This document shows, piece after piece, positions 23,854-32,520 of a DNA stretch of 38,544 bases. The stretch comes from an uncultured Granulosicoccaceae bacterium (GTDB lineage: Bacteria; Pseudomonadota; Gammaproteobacteria; Granulosicoccales; Granulosicoccaceae). The stretch is taken from contig CALGJU010000177.1 of NCBI GenBank assembly GCA_937928685.1, forward strand, positions 1-38,544, written 5' to 3'. The position numbers and the translations under genes are program-made. Numbering within the stretch: the stretch's first letter is position 1; each line of letters opens with the position of its first letter. The notes beneath the pieces were generated by a model, which ran no database searches, was not told the DNA's origin, and saw only the letters and a program-made list of their open reading frames with translations.

Positions 23854-24900
23854 TTACAGATTGCATGGGTTATTCGGCGGTAAACCAGCTAAATGCAGCT
23901 TTACTTCCCGGGCAACCATATTGGCTGCTTTTTTCACTGTGGTTTTAGAGGCGCCCGCGATATGAGGGGTTAGCGTGACATTTTGAAGTGTCAGTAGCTT
24001 GGAATCTGCGGGCACAGGTTCTTCAATAAAGGTTTCCAGCATAGCGCCTGACAAATGCTTTGATGCAAGTGCATCATACAAGGCATCATAGTCAAGCAGG
24101 GGGCCGCGTGCTGTGTTAACTAATACCGCTCCGGGTTTCATCATTGCCAATGCCCGCGCATCTATCATGTTGGTTGTTTGTTCAGACACCCGGGCGTGAA
24201 GCGTAACAGCATCTGATTGTTGTAATAGAGTGTCGAGTTCTACCTGTTCAACGCCGTAGGCGATGTCTTCTTCGCTTAAGGTAATGAATGGGTCTGACAC
24301 CAGTATACGGCTGCCGAATGCTTTTAGCAGTGTTGCGACTTTAACACCGATTTCGGCGTAACCTATGATACCAATAGTCATGGTAGAGAGCTCATCACGC
24401 TGCACATCGGCGCGATATAGATCACCTCTCCATATGCCACGCATTAAATCAGCATGGCCTCTGCTGATATTTCTGGTTTCGGCGATCAATGCTCCGATAG
24501 TGAATTCGGCCACGGCACTGGCGTTTCGCCCTGGTGTGTTTACTATTTTTATGTTGTTTTGTTTTGCGCTATTCAAATCAACATTCACCGGCCCACCTCT
24601 TGATACGGCCAACAACTCAAGCCGGCTAAGTGCATTGATGACTTCTGCGGTGATGGGGGCGACATGGGTGATAAGAATCTGTGCACTGCCTGCCAGTGCA
24701 ATAACATCTGAGGGGCTGCCCTGAAATTCTCTGACGCCGCTGAGTGCCGGGTCGCTGCTGCTTTGTATGATGGGGTCGTCTGGAAACGGCAGATCCATGC
24801 AGTGGAACAGCGTCTCTTGTTCAATGGTTGATTCCAGCGCTTCTTTAAATGCAGCTGCCTGCATGAAGTTGTCGCCTATAATCGCAATCTCTACACTCAT
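23854..24900 (-). CDS. D-isomer-specific 2-hydroxyacid dehydrogenase (SerA-like)
   Basis: 348 aa. The NAD-binding loop is GIIGYAEIG, where the middle glycine of GxGxxG is alanine. Catalytic residues follow the family pattern: Arg in LVNTARGPLLD, Glu in FIEEPVP and His in LTPHIAGAS. It resembles the N-terminal part of phosphoglycerate dehydrogenase but lacks an ACT domain, so serine feedback is not expected. The ATG overlaps the FGGY kinase stop by 4 bases (ATGA), tying the two reactions together. In this setting it probably oxidises a hydroxy acid, or reduces the keto acid, derived from the sugar or polyol imported by the neighbouring transporter. Confidence 0.87.
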   Translation of the reverse strand: MSVEIAIIGDNFMQAAAFKEALESTIEQETLFHCMDLPFPDDPIIQSSSDPALSGVREFQGSPSDVIALAGSAQILITHVAPITAEVINALSRLELLAVSRGGPVNVDLNSAKQNNIKIVNTPGRNASAVAEFTIGALIAETRNISRGHADLMRGIWRGDLYRADVQRDELSTMTIGIIGYAEIGVKVATLLKAFGSRILVSDPFITLSEEDIAYGVEQVELDTLLQQSDAVTLHARVSEQTTNMIDARALAMMKPGAVLVNTARGPLLDYDALYDALASKHLSGAMLETFIEEPVPADSKLLTLQNVTLTPHIAGASKTTVKKAANMVAREVKLHLAGLPPNNPCNL

Positions 24901-26477
24901 GAGGATAGATTTCTAAGTTCTGTTCGTAGGGTGGCCAGATTTGACCAGGTCGCCGATTGTGACGTTCGGTATTTAAGATACACCTGATACAGCTTCTCGT
25001 AATGTTGTGTATGGCTTTTAAGTGGCTGTACAGGCGCACTTATGGAGGACCCAAGCCATTGCCTGGCACAGTCATCAATATCTTTGTAAATTCCATGCTT
25101 AACAGTTGCGATCATTACCGCTCCAGCGGCGCCGGCCTCTGACTGATCAACCGCACTCACAGGTCGATTCATTATGGACGCGACAATCTGTTGAATTGCT
25201 TTTGATTTCACCGCTCCGCCGGTAATTCTTATCTCTGCGGGAAGTTCTCCTAATGCTTCATAGCAGTCACGGGCAGCCAGTCCTAAGCCTTCAATTACAC
25301 AGCGAACCATATCGTAGTAACCACAGGATTGATCGAGCCCGATATAACTTGCTCTGGCATCAGCATTCACGAACGGGCCGCGTTCACCGGCGCTGGCGAT
25401 ATAAGGGTGAAAGATGGCAGCAAGAGGTTTGGTGTTGAGGAGGTTGTCGTCAAGAGAGTGGTAGAGATCGGATATTTCAATGCTGTGACCCATAGAGCGG
25501 ATCACATCACAACCGAGGTTGAGTATCCAGTCAAGGTTCAGTGTGGCTGCCATATTGGACTGCAGTTGTACGAAGCCACCCCCTGGAAAGGCAATGGTAT
25601 AACCGGTTTTTTCTGACGGCAGTTGTAACTGTTCCGTCGCGCCGGCATAGCGCATGTGTATGCCGGTAGTGCCGAGAATAGTCATGGCGGAGGCTTTGCC
25701 ATTGTTGTAAAGCCCACCGCCTAAAGCCGAGCAAATAACATCGACATAACCGAGCGTCACTTCGGTAGTGACGGGCAATCCGACCTGCTGTGCGATGTCG
25801 TTGAGTAGTTGATCCGAATGCTCAAGGCCGTTGTTAATAGGCGGGAGCAGATGTGCGCGGTGATCAAGTTCCAGCGCACTGATGACATCAGGTGAGTAGC
25901 GTGCGGTAGCTATATCGCCAAATGTAAACAGTGCTTCACTCGGGTCGGTGGCTCTGGCGCCTGTCAAGCAGTAGTAGAGGTAGTCTTTCCAATGGTATGC
26001 ACTGTGCGCGAGGTCCAGTAGCTCGGGTTCGTGTTGGTCTATCCAGCGCATTTGGGTGCGCATTTGTGCCGCGTTAACCGCTGTGCCGGTGGCGTTGAAT
26101 ACAGTGGGGTACAGAGGGGATGTTTCAATATCGCTTGCTATGGTTGCTGCGCGTGAATCGAGCCACAACCATCCATCATGCAGCGGATCTCCCTGTTTGT
26201 CTGTGAGCAGCAGGCCATCGCCTTGTGCCGTTACTGCAATGCTCTTCACCTGGCGGGACTGGTCTCCAAGCCTGTTTGCAAGTTCAGCCAGTGTGCTCAG
26301 AACCTTGTCCCGAGTGGTCAGCATATTTTGTGTAGCACCGCCGTCTGGTGTGCTGTTGTAATGGTTCGCACAGCTTGTGCTGTCGATCAATTCGCCTTGG
26401 ACGGAAAAAGCGACACACTTTATTTGCGACGTGCCGGCATCGATGCCAATGAAGATAGGTTCGTTATTGCTGGCCAC
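24897..26477 (-). CDS. FGGY-family carbohydrate kinase (EryA/xylulokinase-like)
   Basis: 526 aa sugar or polyol kinase with two actin-like lobes. The N-terminal phosphate loop is IGIDAGTSQIKCVAFS, the substrate region includes VTAQGDGLLLTDKQG and the adenosine loop is ITGGAVKSKAIQQIVA. The pattern TLGYVDVICSALGGGLY and overall length recall erythritol-type kinases, but also xylulokinase and AI-2 kinase relatives. First gene of the minus-strand operon; divergent from a SorC regulator whose target promoter region is shared. It starts at a GTG (26477). The substrate is unknown. Confidence 0.87.
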   Translation of the reverse strand: MASNNEPIFIGIDAGTSQIKCVAFSVQGELIDSTSCANHYNSTPDGGATQNMLTTRDKVLSTLAELANRLGDQSRQVKSIAVTAQGDGLLLTDKQGDPLHDGWLWLDSRAATIASDIETSPLYPTVFNATGTAVNAAQMRTQMRWIDQHEPELLDLAHSAYHWKDYLYYCLTGARATDPSEALFTFGDIATARYSPDVISALELDHRAHLLPPINNGLEHSDQLLNDIAQQVGLPVTTEVTLGYVDVICSALGGGLYNNGKASAMTILGTTGIHMRYAGATEQLQLPSEKTGYTIAFPGGGFVQLQSNMAATLNLDWILNLGCDVIRSMGHSIEISDLYHSLDDNLLNTKPLAAIFHPYIASAGERGPFVNADARASYIGLDQSCGYYDMVRCVIEGLGLAARDCYEALGELPAEIRITGGAVKSKAIQQIVASIMNRPVSAVDQSEAGAAGAVMIATVKHGIYKDIDDCARQWLGSSISAPVQPLKSHTQHYEKLYQVYLKYRTSQSATWSNLATLRTELRNLSS

Positions 26478-26546
26478 TACTCTGGATGTCTCATCGAAAT
26501 ATTCATGTTTAAGCGAGTTTTATTACTGGCAGGGTATGGAGTTTTA

Positions 26547-26581
26547 AGCCTAACAAATGTTAGGCTGAATTTCATTTGTTA
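26547..26581. promoter_or_regulatory. Overlapping inverted repeats, likely operator of the SorC regulator
   Basis: AGCCTAAC-AAAT-GTTAGGCT (26547-26566) is a perfect 8-bp dyad, extendable with one mismatch. A second dyad, TAACAAATG (26551-26559) and CATTTGTTA (26573-26581), overlaps it. Both lie in the divergent promoter between the kinase operon and the regulator gene, where a SorC/DeoR-type repressor would be expected to bind. Confidence 0.6.
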
Positions 26582-26645
26582 ATATGCTTGAGTGAAAGAG
26601 GATAACGCTGTTACTCTTGAGTGCTCAATCGTATGCATGGTCTGA

Positions 26646-27635
26646 ATGAAAATAAACACCAGGGCTAATACAGTATTTCAGCCAGACGCGACCGGTATGC
26701 TGGCGGAAGTGGCAGAGCTGTATTACAAAGATGGCCTCACGCAAAACCAGATCGCAGCGCGAGTCGGCGTGTCACGGCCGACCATTGTTAACTACGTCAG
26801 ACAGGCGCGCGAGCAGGGCATTGTTGATATTCGCATCAACGGATCAGCCTATGCCGGATCATCTCTGTCACGTGAACTGTGTGATAAGTATGGTCTGCGT
26901 GATGTGTATATTGCTCGAAACTCTTCAACACAGGGGAGCGCTGATCCCCCGGATAGTAAAACGGTCGCCACTCGCCGAGTGGCGCGCCTGGGGGCTATGG
27001 CATTATCGGATCTACTAGTGAGCGGTGATGTCTTGGGTGTGTCATGGGGTGAAACAGTGCACTTTGCAGCTGAGGAAATGCCACACCGCCAGATAGCCGA
27101 CCTCAGTGTTTGCCAATTGATAGGGTCTATGTACTCGGAGTCGTTTGAAACCCCGGAGGCGAGCACCATACGTATAGCCAATCGTACCGGCGGGCACTGC
27201 AGCACACTGCATTCACCGGCAATTCTGTCCTCTGTCACGCTAGCCAGGCAGCTCAGAGATGAACCTATTTTAAAGAAACAACTCGCCCGTTTTGATGATC
27301 TGACAAAAGCTTTTTTTTCGGTCGGCAATACCCGCAACAATACTATGGTGGTAGCGAGCGGGATTGCCTCAATAGAAGAGTGGAAAGTGTTTCGAAAGCG
27401 TGGTGCGACTGCTGTTTTGAGTGGCCACTTTTTAGATGAAAACGGCGATGTACTGGAAGGTGACTTTAGTCAAAGGCTAATGGGCATTCATCCGGATCAG
27501 CTTCGTAATACGCCCGTACGTATGTTGGTGGCTGGTGGTCTGGATAAGCATGACGCAGTGCGCGCGACGCTTGCAGGCAAGTACGCAACCCATCTCGTAA
27601 CCGATGACGTCATGGCTGAGCAATTAATAGCGTGA
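26646..27635 (+). CDS. SorC-family sugar-responsive transcriptional regulator
   Basis: 329 aa. An N-terminal helix-turn-helix (LTQNQIAARVGVSRPTIVNYVRQAREQGIVDI, about 32-62) precedes a sugar-phosphate-binding domain of the SorC/DeoR/LsrR type, with VLGVSWGETV as the characteristic glycine-rich turn. These regulators are usually repressors released by a phosphorylated intermediate of the pathway. It stands between the divergent kinase operon and the transporter operon downstream, and so can control both. A dyad just upstream is its probable operator. Confidence 0.9.
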   Translation: MKINTRANTVFQPDATGMLAEVAELYYKDGLTQNQIAARVGVSRPTIVNYVRQAREQGIVDIRINGSAYAGSSLSRELCDKYGLRDVYIARNSSTQGSADPPDSKTVATRRVARLGAMALSDLLVSGDVLGVSWGETVHFAAEEMPHRQIADLSVCQLIGSMYSESFETPEASTIRIANRTGGHCSTLHSPAILSSVTLARQLRDEPILKKQLARFDDLTKAFFSVGNTRNNTMVVASGIASIEEWKVFRKRGATAVLSGHFLDENGDVLEGDFSQRLMGIHPDQLRNTPVRMLVAGGLDKHDAVRATLAGKYATHLVTDDVMAEQLIA

Positions 27636-27769
27636 TGAGCATTGACCTTAAAAAAGTTCCGGGTAACATGTGACAAACAATCCGACATAAGTTAAGTTGT
27701 TCGTGGTGTAGCATTGCAAGTAAACGCTGACGATTCACCGTCGGTTTCAATTTTTGGAGGAGATACTCA

Positions 27770-28750
27770 ATGAATTCGTTATTAAAAATGGTTGCAGGAG
27801 TAGCCGTAGGGGTTGCAACGTTAACAGTGTCGATGGCGGCAGTGGCTGATGGGCACTTGTCGCTGGCTGGTAAAAAAGTCGGAGTGGCGGTGGTCGGGAC
27901 TCAGCACTTCTGGGATCGTGAAGCGTTTAATGGCGCGGTAGACACGGTAAAGAAACTCGGTGGTGAAGTGGTGCCTGTCGATGGCGGGCGTGATAATCAA
28001 GTGCATGCAGATAATCACGATATTCTTCTCACTAACAAGGTGGACGCGGTTATTTCTATCCTTGGTGACGGAGCGGTTGAGCCTAAGTTTGAAGCACTAA
28101 AGGATGCAGGTATACCCGTCTTTACAGTTGATCACTCTTCACCACACGCGGTTAACAACACTACTTCTGATAACTACTATATGGGCACCACTATCGGACG
28201 CTACATGGCAGATTCAATCGGCGGTAAAGGGCGGGTAGCGATATTTAACGCATTCGAAGGGGCGTTAAGAATTTGTGGTATCCGCGCGGGTCTGTGGAAG
28301 TATGTGATGCAGGATTATCCAGAGATCGAAATCATCCAGCCAGAGCTTGCAGAAGCATTTGCTAATGCGCCGGAAGACGCTCGTAAGAAGACGCTTGATT
28401 TTCTTAACCAAAACCCTAAGGGCACAGTAGACGCCATTCACGTGGGATGTTGGGATCAACCCGCAATTGGAATTGTGCAGGCACTTGAAGAGGCAGGTCG
28501 TACTGAAATCAAAGTAACCGCGTTAGACGGCGGTCCGGAAACACTGGAGATCATGGCTGAAGATAACAGCCCGTTTGTTGCCAACGTGGCGCAACAGCCG
28601 AATCTGATCGGGTCTACTGCTGCAATGAATGTTGCCCGCCATTTCCATGGTGACACACTGCTTCCACAGACTTATGTAGACGTGATGCCTGTCAATGGTG
28701 CGGAAGAAGCAAAAGAAGTTTATGAGCAACTTGGTTACGGTAAGCTCTAA
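27770..28750 (+). CDS. Sugar ABC transporter periplasmic binding protein (RbsB-like)
   Basis: 326 aa with a signal peptide (MNSLLKMVAG... AAVA, cleaved near DG at 27) and the periplasmic-binding-protein-like I fold of ribose, galactose and AI-2 binding proteins: VGVAVVGTQHFWDREAFNGAVDTVKKLGGEV, then IPVFTVDHSS and VTALDGGPETLEIMAE. It has a strong TTGGAGGAGA ribosome site. First gene of the transporter operon, separated from the ATPase gene by a stable stem-loop that would favour higher expression of this subunit. Confidence 0.9.
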   Translation: MNSLLKMVAGVAVGVATLTVSMAAVADGHLSLAGKKVGVAVVGTQHFWDREAFNGAVDTVKKLGGEVVPVDGGRDNQVHADNHDILLTNKVDAVISILGDGAVEPKFEALKDAGIPVFTVDHSSPHAVNNTTSDNYYMGTTIGRYMADSIGGKGRVAIFNAFEGALRICGIRAGLWKYVMQDYPEIEIIQPELAEAFANAPEDARKKTLDFLNQNPKGTVDAIHVGCWDQPAIGIVQALEEAGRTEIKVTALDGGPETLEIMAEDNSPFVANVAQQPNLIGSTAAMNVARHFHGDTLLPQTYVDVMPVNGAEEAKEVYEQLGYGKL

Positions 28751-28791
28751 GCCGCGCCACGTGATTTTATGAATACCTAAGTTAAGCCGGG

Positions 28792-28819
28792 TTCAGAGCC
28801 CGCGGTGTCGGGCTCTGAA
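28792..28819 (+). promoter_or_regulatory. Intercistronic stem-loop between binding protein and ATPase genes
   Basis: A perfect 11-bp stem (TTCAGAGCCCG with CGGGCTCTGAA) closes a 6-base CGGTGT loop, with no T-run after it. This position in binding-protein transporters commonly holds an mRNA-stabilising or partially terminating hairpin that keeps the binding protein in excess over the membrane subunits. Confidence 0.7.
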
Positions 28820-28871
28820 AAGTACACCCGTATATAGATTCTTCCACTTCGATTTCACTGCTCCCGCTTCT

Positions 28872-30473
28872 ATGGTTGATGCACTACACGCTCCTTCGTA
28901 TTTACAGATGTCTGCAATCTCGAAAGCGTTTCCGGGTGTGCAGGCACTTGATAAAGCGTCTTTGTCAGTCAGTAGCAGTGAAATACATGGTCTTGTCGGG
29001 GAGAATGGTGCAGGCAAGTCGACCATAATAAAGGTGCTTGCCGGTGTGTATTCACCGGATGCCGGCTCTATCGTTATCGATAACGTTGAGCAGGACAGGC
29101 ATAGCCCTGGCTCGGTTCACGATGCGGGCGTTCGCTTTATCCATCAGGAACTCAATCTCGTCCCGCACTTCACGGTTGCAGAGTCGGTGTTCATGGGGCA
29201 GGAAATAAGTGGGCCGCTGGGTGTTCGCAAACGCCTGATGCGAAAGCGTGCAGAAGAGTTTTTAGAGCTTTCTCTTCACTACCGACTCAATGGTAACAAG
29301 TTGATCCGTGATTTAGGTGTTGCTGAACGCAAGTTGGTTCAAATTGCGAGGGCGTTAATTGATAACGAGGCAAAGGTGGTTGTCTTTGATGAGCCCACTG
29401 GTCCTTTGGCCAGTAATGAAGTTGAGCAACTCTTTAGTGCAATTCGTGCCTTGCGTGAGCGCGGCATTGCGATAATTTACGTTTCTCACTATTTGGGTGA
29501 GATTACAGATTTGTGTGATCGGGTGACGGTATTTAGAAATGGCCAGGACGTGGCCGTGCTCGCCGGTGCAGATGCTGCGAATAGCCAAACAATCATTCAG
29601 CATATGGTCGGGCGGGATATTACCACGCTATATCCCGAGCGCAGAAAAGTAGGCAAAAAGCCGATGCTGGAATGCAGCAATCTATCATGCAGGCCTCACT
29701 TTAGTGGTGTCAATTTACAAGTTAATTCTAGCGAAATTGTAGGTATAGCCGGGCTGGTAGGCTCAGGTAGGGAAGAGCTTATTGATGTGCTGTATGGATT
29801 GAAGACAGCACAATCGGGAACAGTCACTCTTGATGGTCAGCCACTCCATGTAGACAGTCCCCACATCGCGGTTAAAAACGGCATTGTACTCGTGCCCCGG
29901 GATCGTCGTAATACCGGGCTGGTGCTTGACATGAGTGTTGCAGACAATATTAATCTGGCCTCTCTTGATGAAGTATCGTCCTACAGTATAGAGCGTAAAA
30001 AACCAGGGAAAATACGTGCCACAGCACTTGCAAAAAAGCTTGATATAAGACCGGACAACGTTAGCGCCATTGTGCGATTTTTAAGTGGTGGTAATCAACA
30101 AAAGGTCGTGTTGGCACGGTGGCTTGCGACGGGGTCAAAGCTTTTTATTATGGATGAACCCACCATTGGTGTAGACATCGGTGCCAAGGTTGAAATTTAC
30201 CAATTGATCTCTGACTTAGCGCATGGTGGTGAGTCTGCAGACTCCGCGCTTGAGGGTTCATCTGAACTGGCGGGTGATGATAACCCGGCTGGTGTTATCA
30301 TCTCATCGTCAGATCCGACTGAGCTACTCGGGCTGTGTGACCGGATTATTGTCTTGCTCAGGGGTGAGGTCATTGCAGATAAGCCGGTCGAGGAGCTAAC
30401 ACTTGATTCGTTACTCGCATTGACGACCGGCGGTAATGTTCGTACTACCGATGAGCCGTTGCACTCACAATGA
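28872..30473 (+). CDS. Sugar ABC transporter dual ATP-binding protein (RbsA-like)
   Basis: 533 aa with two nucleotide-binding domains. The first has Walker A GENGAGKST (about 42-50) and Walker B VVFDEPTGPLAS, but its signature is LGVAERKLVQIARAL, lacking the SGGQ core. The second has a degenerate Walker A (AGLVGSGREEL, normal for the family) with an intact LSGGNQQKVVLARWL signature and FIMDEPTIGVDIG. An acidic, serine-rich insert of about 20 residues (near 451-475, ESADSALEGSSELAGDD) sits between the Walker B and switch regions of the second domain, where RbsA relatives have a short turn. The stop overlaps the next ATG by 4 bases. Confidence 0.88.
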   Translation: MVDALHAPSYLQMSAISKAFPGVQALDKASLSVSSSEIHGLVGENGAGKSTIIKVLAGVYSPDAGSIVIDNVEQDRHSPGSVHDAGVRFIHQELNLVPHFTVAESVFMGQEISGPLGVRKRLMRKRAEEFLELSLHYRLNGNKLIRDLGVAERKLVQIARALIDNEAKVVVFDEPTGPLASNEVEQLFSAIRALRERGIAIIYVSHYLGEITDLCDRVTVFRNGQDVAVLAGADAANSQTIIQHMVGRDITTLYPERRKVGKKPMLECSNLSCRPHFSGVNLQVNSSEIVGIAGLVGSGREELIDVLYGLKTAQSGTVTLDGQPLHVDSPHIAVKNGIVLVPRDRRNTGLVLDMSVADNINLASLDEVSSYSIERKKPGKIRATALAKKLDIRPDNVSAIVRFLSGGNQQKVVLARWLATGSKLFIMDEPTIGVDIGAKVEIYQLISDLAHGGESADSALEGSSELAGDDNPAGVIISSSDPTELLGLCDRIIVLLRGEVIADKPVEELTLDSLLALTTGGNVRTTDEPLHSQ

Positions 30474-31450
30474 ATAACAATACCCAATCTATGGCCTTTG
30501 ACTGGCGAGGGTTTACAGGTTACCTGCCGTTTTTAGTTTTTATACTGATGCTCGGCTATCTTGGCTATTCGGCACCGAATTTATTAACAGCTGAATCAAT
30601 CGATTTGATTTTACGGCAATCTGTGCCGACAGTAGTGGTGTGTCTTGGCCTTGCTGTGGTGGTCATAGCGGGTGGTGATGACGTGGTATCCGGGGGTATT
30701 GATCTTTCTATTCCGGCCGCTGCAGTGTTGGCGGCGGCAATTATTGCTGATCAGCTGACTAATCATGGAACCGCATTTGTTCCGGCGCTTAGTATGGCAA
30801 TGTGTGCAGCGATGCTTGTCGGTGTAGTGAATGCATTTCTTGTGGTGAGGGTGGGTATGACCCCCTTGCTCGCCACCCTCGCGACCAGTGTGGCCACGGT
30901 TGGAATTACTAAAGTGGTCACCGCCAGCCGAAGAATAAATGTTGATCATCCCACCATTGTGGGTTTGCGTGACAATGAGTTATACGGCCTATCCGTGGGT
31001 GTGCTGTTAACAATGGTACTGGTGGTTATTTTCTATGCCGCAGTGCATCGCAGTAAGTGGGGCATGAACCTTCAGGCAGTGGGTGGTAATCGGGATGCTG
31101 CCGATATATCAGGTATACCTGTCAGGCGTATGCTTGCGCAGTCGTTTGTGGTGGCTTCCATGGCGGGTGGCTTGGCGTCGGTGTTTATATTGGCACGTGG
31201 TTCCGGTTCATCGCCTGGCAGTGAAGAAAATCTATTGCTTGAAATGATCCTGGCTACTTTTCTTGGCGCGGCGTTTTCTCCACGCCGGGTGGTTACGCTG
31301 TGGGGGGCTGTATTGGGTGCGGTGCTGGTCACCGCATTATCGATCGGATTTAAGTCGATAGGGGTCAACGTCTTCTGGACCGGTTGTATCAAGGGTGCTT
31401 TGATATTATTTGTTGTGGCTACTGCCGCATTGGCCACAGGTAAAAAGTGA
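30470..31450 (+). CDS. Sugar ABC transporter permease 1 (RbsC-like)
   Basis: 326 aa polytopic permease. The conserved BPD_transp_2 features are present: GGIDLSIPA after the third helix, VVNAFLVVRVGMTPLLATLATS, and GGNRDAADISGIPVRR, the cytoplasmic loop that contacts the ATPase. The segment ARGSGSSPGSEENLLLEMILATFLGAAFSPRR is typical of the family. ATGA overlaps link it to both neighbours. Two different permeases imply a heterodimeric channel. Confidence 0.9.
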   Translation: MNNNTQSMAFDWRGFTGYLPFLVFILMLGYLGYSAPNLLTAESIDLILRQSVPTVVVCLGLAVVVIAGGDDVVSGGIDLSIPAAAVLAAAIIADQLTNHGTAFVPALSMAMCAAMLVGVVNAFLVVRVGMTPLLATLATSVATVGITKVVTASRRINVDHPTIVGLRDNELYGLSVGVLLTMVLVVIFYAAVHRSKWGMNLQAVGGNRDAADISGIPVRRMLAQSFVVASMAGGLASVFILARGSGSSPGSEENLLLEMILATFLGAAFSPRRVVTLWGAVLGAVLVTALSIGFKSIGVNVFWTGCIKGALILFVVATAALATGKK

Positions 31451-32454
31451 TGGCAGAGTCCGGGCAGTTAACGTCATCTACCGGTGCAACATTCAACACG
31501 TTAGCGGGTAGTTTTTTCAGGCAGTTTGGTTTCCTGCTGATCATCGCCGCGGTATTCGGATTTTTCTCGTTCTACGCGACTAATTTTCTCACCGGAAGTA
31601 ACCTGCTTAATATTGTTGAAGGTTCGTCCATTTTACTTATCTTAGCGTTAGGTATGACCTACATCGTCGCGCTTGGTGGAATAGATCTCTCGGTAGGTAT
31701 CGCATTTGATTTTGGTGCGGCCTTCGCCATTGTCGCTCTAAAAAACTATGACCTTGTCTGGTACCTTGCGGTGCTGGCGGGAATAGGGGGTGGGCTTCTC
31801 GTGGGGCTACTTAATGCGTTTCTGGTGGTCAGGCTTTCTGTGAGCCCATTCATGGCAACCCTGGGTACTTTTTTTATTGGCAGCAGTGTGCAGCGGATTT
31901 TTACTAACGGTGGTGGGCCAATATCTCACCGGCGTGCACCGCAAGAGTTCAGAAATCTTGCGATAGGCAACGTTTCTGGTATTCCTACCGAGATAATCAT
32001 TGCAGCGGTGGTGTTGTTGATCTACTACCTGTTTTTAGAAAAGTCGATCTTTGGCAAACGGATTCATGCAATAGGAATGCAAAGAGAAGCCGCGTTAGTG
32101 GCTGGCATCAATGTAAAAAAATATCTTTTTTGGGGCTTCGTTGTCGCCGGCGCGACTTGTGCGATCGGCGGCATTATTGGTTCAGCTAATTTGCGTATGT
32201 TCAGCCCGTTGGCTGGTTATTCCTATCTATTGGATGCTATTGCGGCCGTGTTTATTGGCGCATCACTGAACCGTAGCGGCAGGCCCAGTGTTACTGGTAC
32301 ATTAATTGGTGTGTTGTTTCTCGGCATGATTGCCAATGGATTAAATTTGATGGGGCTGAACTTTAATACTAAAGATGCCTTGGAAGGAATAATCCTGGTG
32401 GTTGTGCTGATGCTTGCGGTCTATCAGCAGAAGGCCATGACACATCGCCAGTGA
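31447..32454 (+). CDS. Sugar ABC transporter permease 2 (RbsC-like)
   Basis: 335 aa, a paralogue of the preceding permease with GGIDLSVGIAFDFGAAF, LLNAFLVVRLSVSPFMATLGT and AIGMQREAALVAGINVKKY motifs. It ends the transporter operon. The stop codon lies inside the first copy of a four-unit tandem repeat that continues into the intergenic region, so the present C-terminus (TQHRQ-like tail MTHRQ) may have been trimmed or moved by that repeat. Confidence 0.9.
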   Translation: MMAESGQLTSSTGATFNTLAGSFFRQFGFLLIIAAVFGFFSFYATNFLTGSNLLNIVEGSSILLILALGMTYIVALGGIDLSVGIAFDFGAAFAIVALKNYDLVWYLAVLAGIGGGLLVGLLNAFLVVRLSVSPFMATLGTFFIGSSVQRIFTNGGGPISHRRAPQEFRNLAIGNVSGIPTEIIIAAVVLLIYYLFLEKSIFGKRIHAIGMQREAALVAGINVKKYLFWGFVVAGATCAIGGIIGSANLRMFSPLAGYSYLLDAIAAVFIGASLNRSGRPSVTGTLIGVLFLGMIANGLNLMGLNFNTKDALEGIILVVVLMLAVYQQKAMTHRQ

Positions 32455-32520
32455 GAAGATCAATCGGCCAGTGAGAAGACCCATCGGCCAGTGAGATGAC
32501 CGTCGGCCAGTGAGATGTTT
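32444..32520. repeat. Four tandem ~19-20 bp repeats across a permease stop codon
   Basis: Units ATCG(G)CCAGTGAGA(A/T)G plus 4-6 variable bases occur at 32444-32462, 32463-32482, 32483-32501 and 32502-32520. The first copy contains the last codons and TGA of the permease; the last runs into the 3' end of the minus-strand gene fragment at 32520-32771. They look like serial duplication of the gene's tail by replication slippage. Confidence 0.88.

Noticed and set aside
24897-32454. AI-2 (Lsr) uptake and processing locus
   Set aside because: FGGY kinase, SorC regulator and RbsBAC-type transporter recall lsrKRACDB, but there is no lsrF or lsrG, and a SerA-like dehydrogenase and PfkB kinase are present instead.
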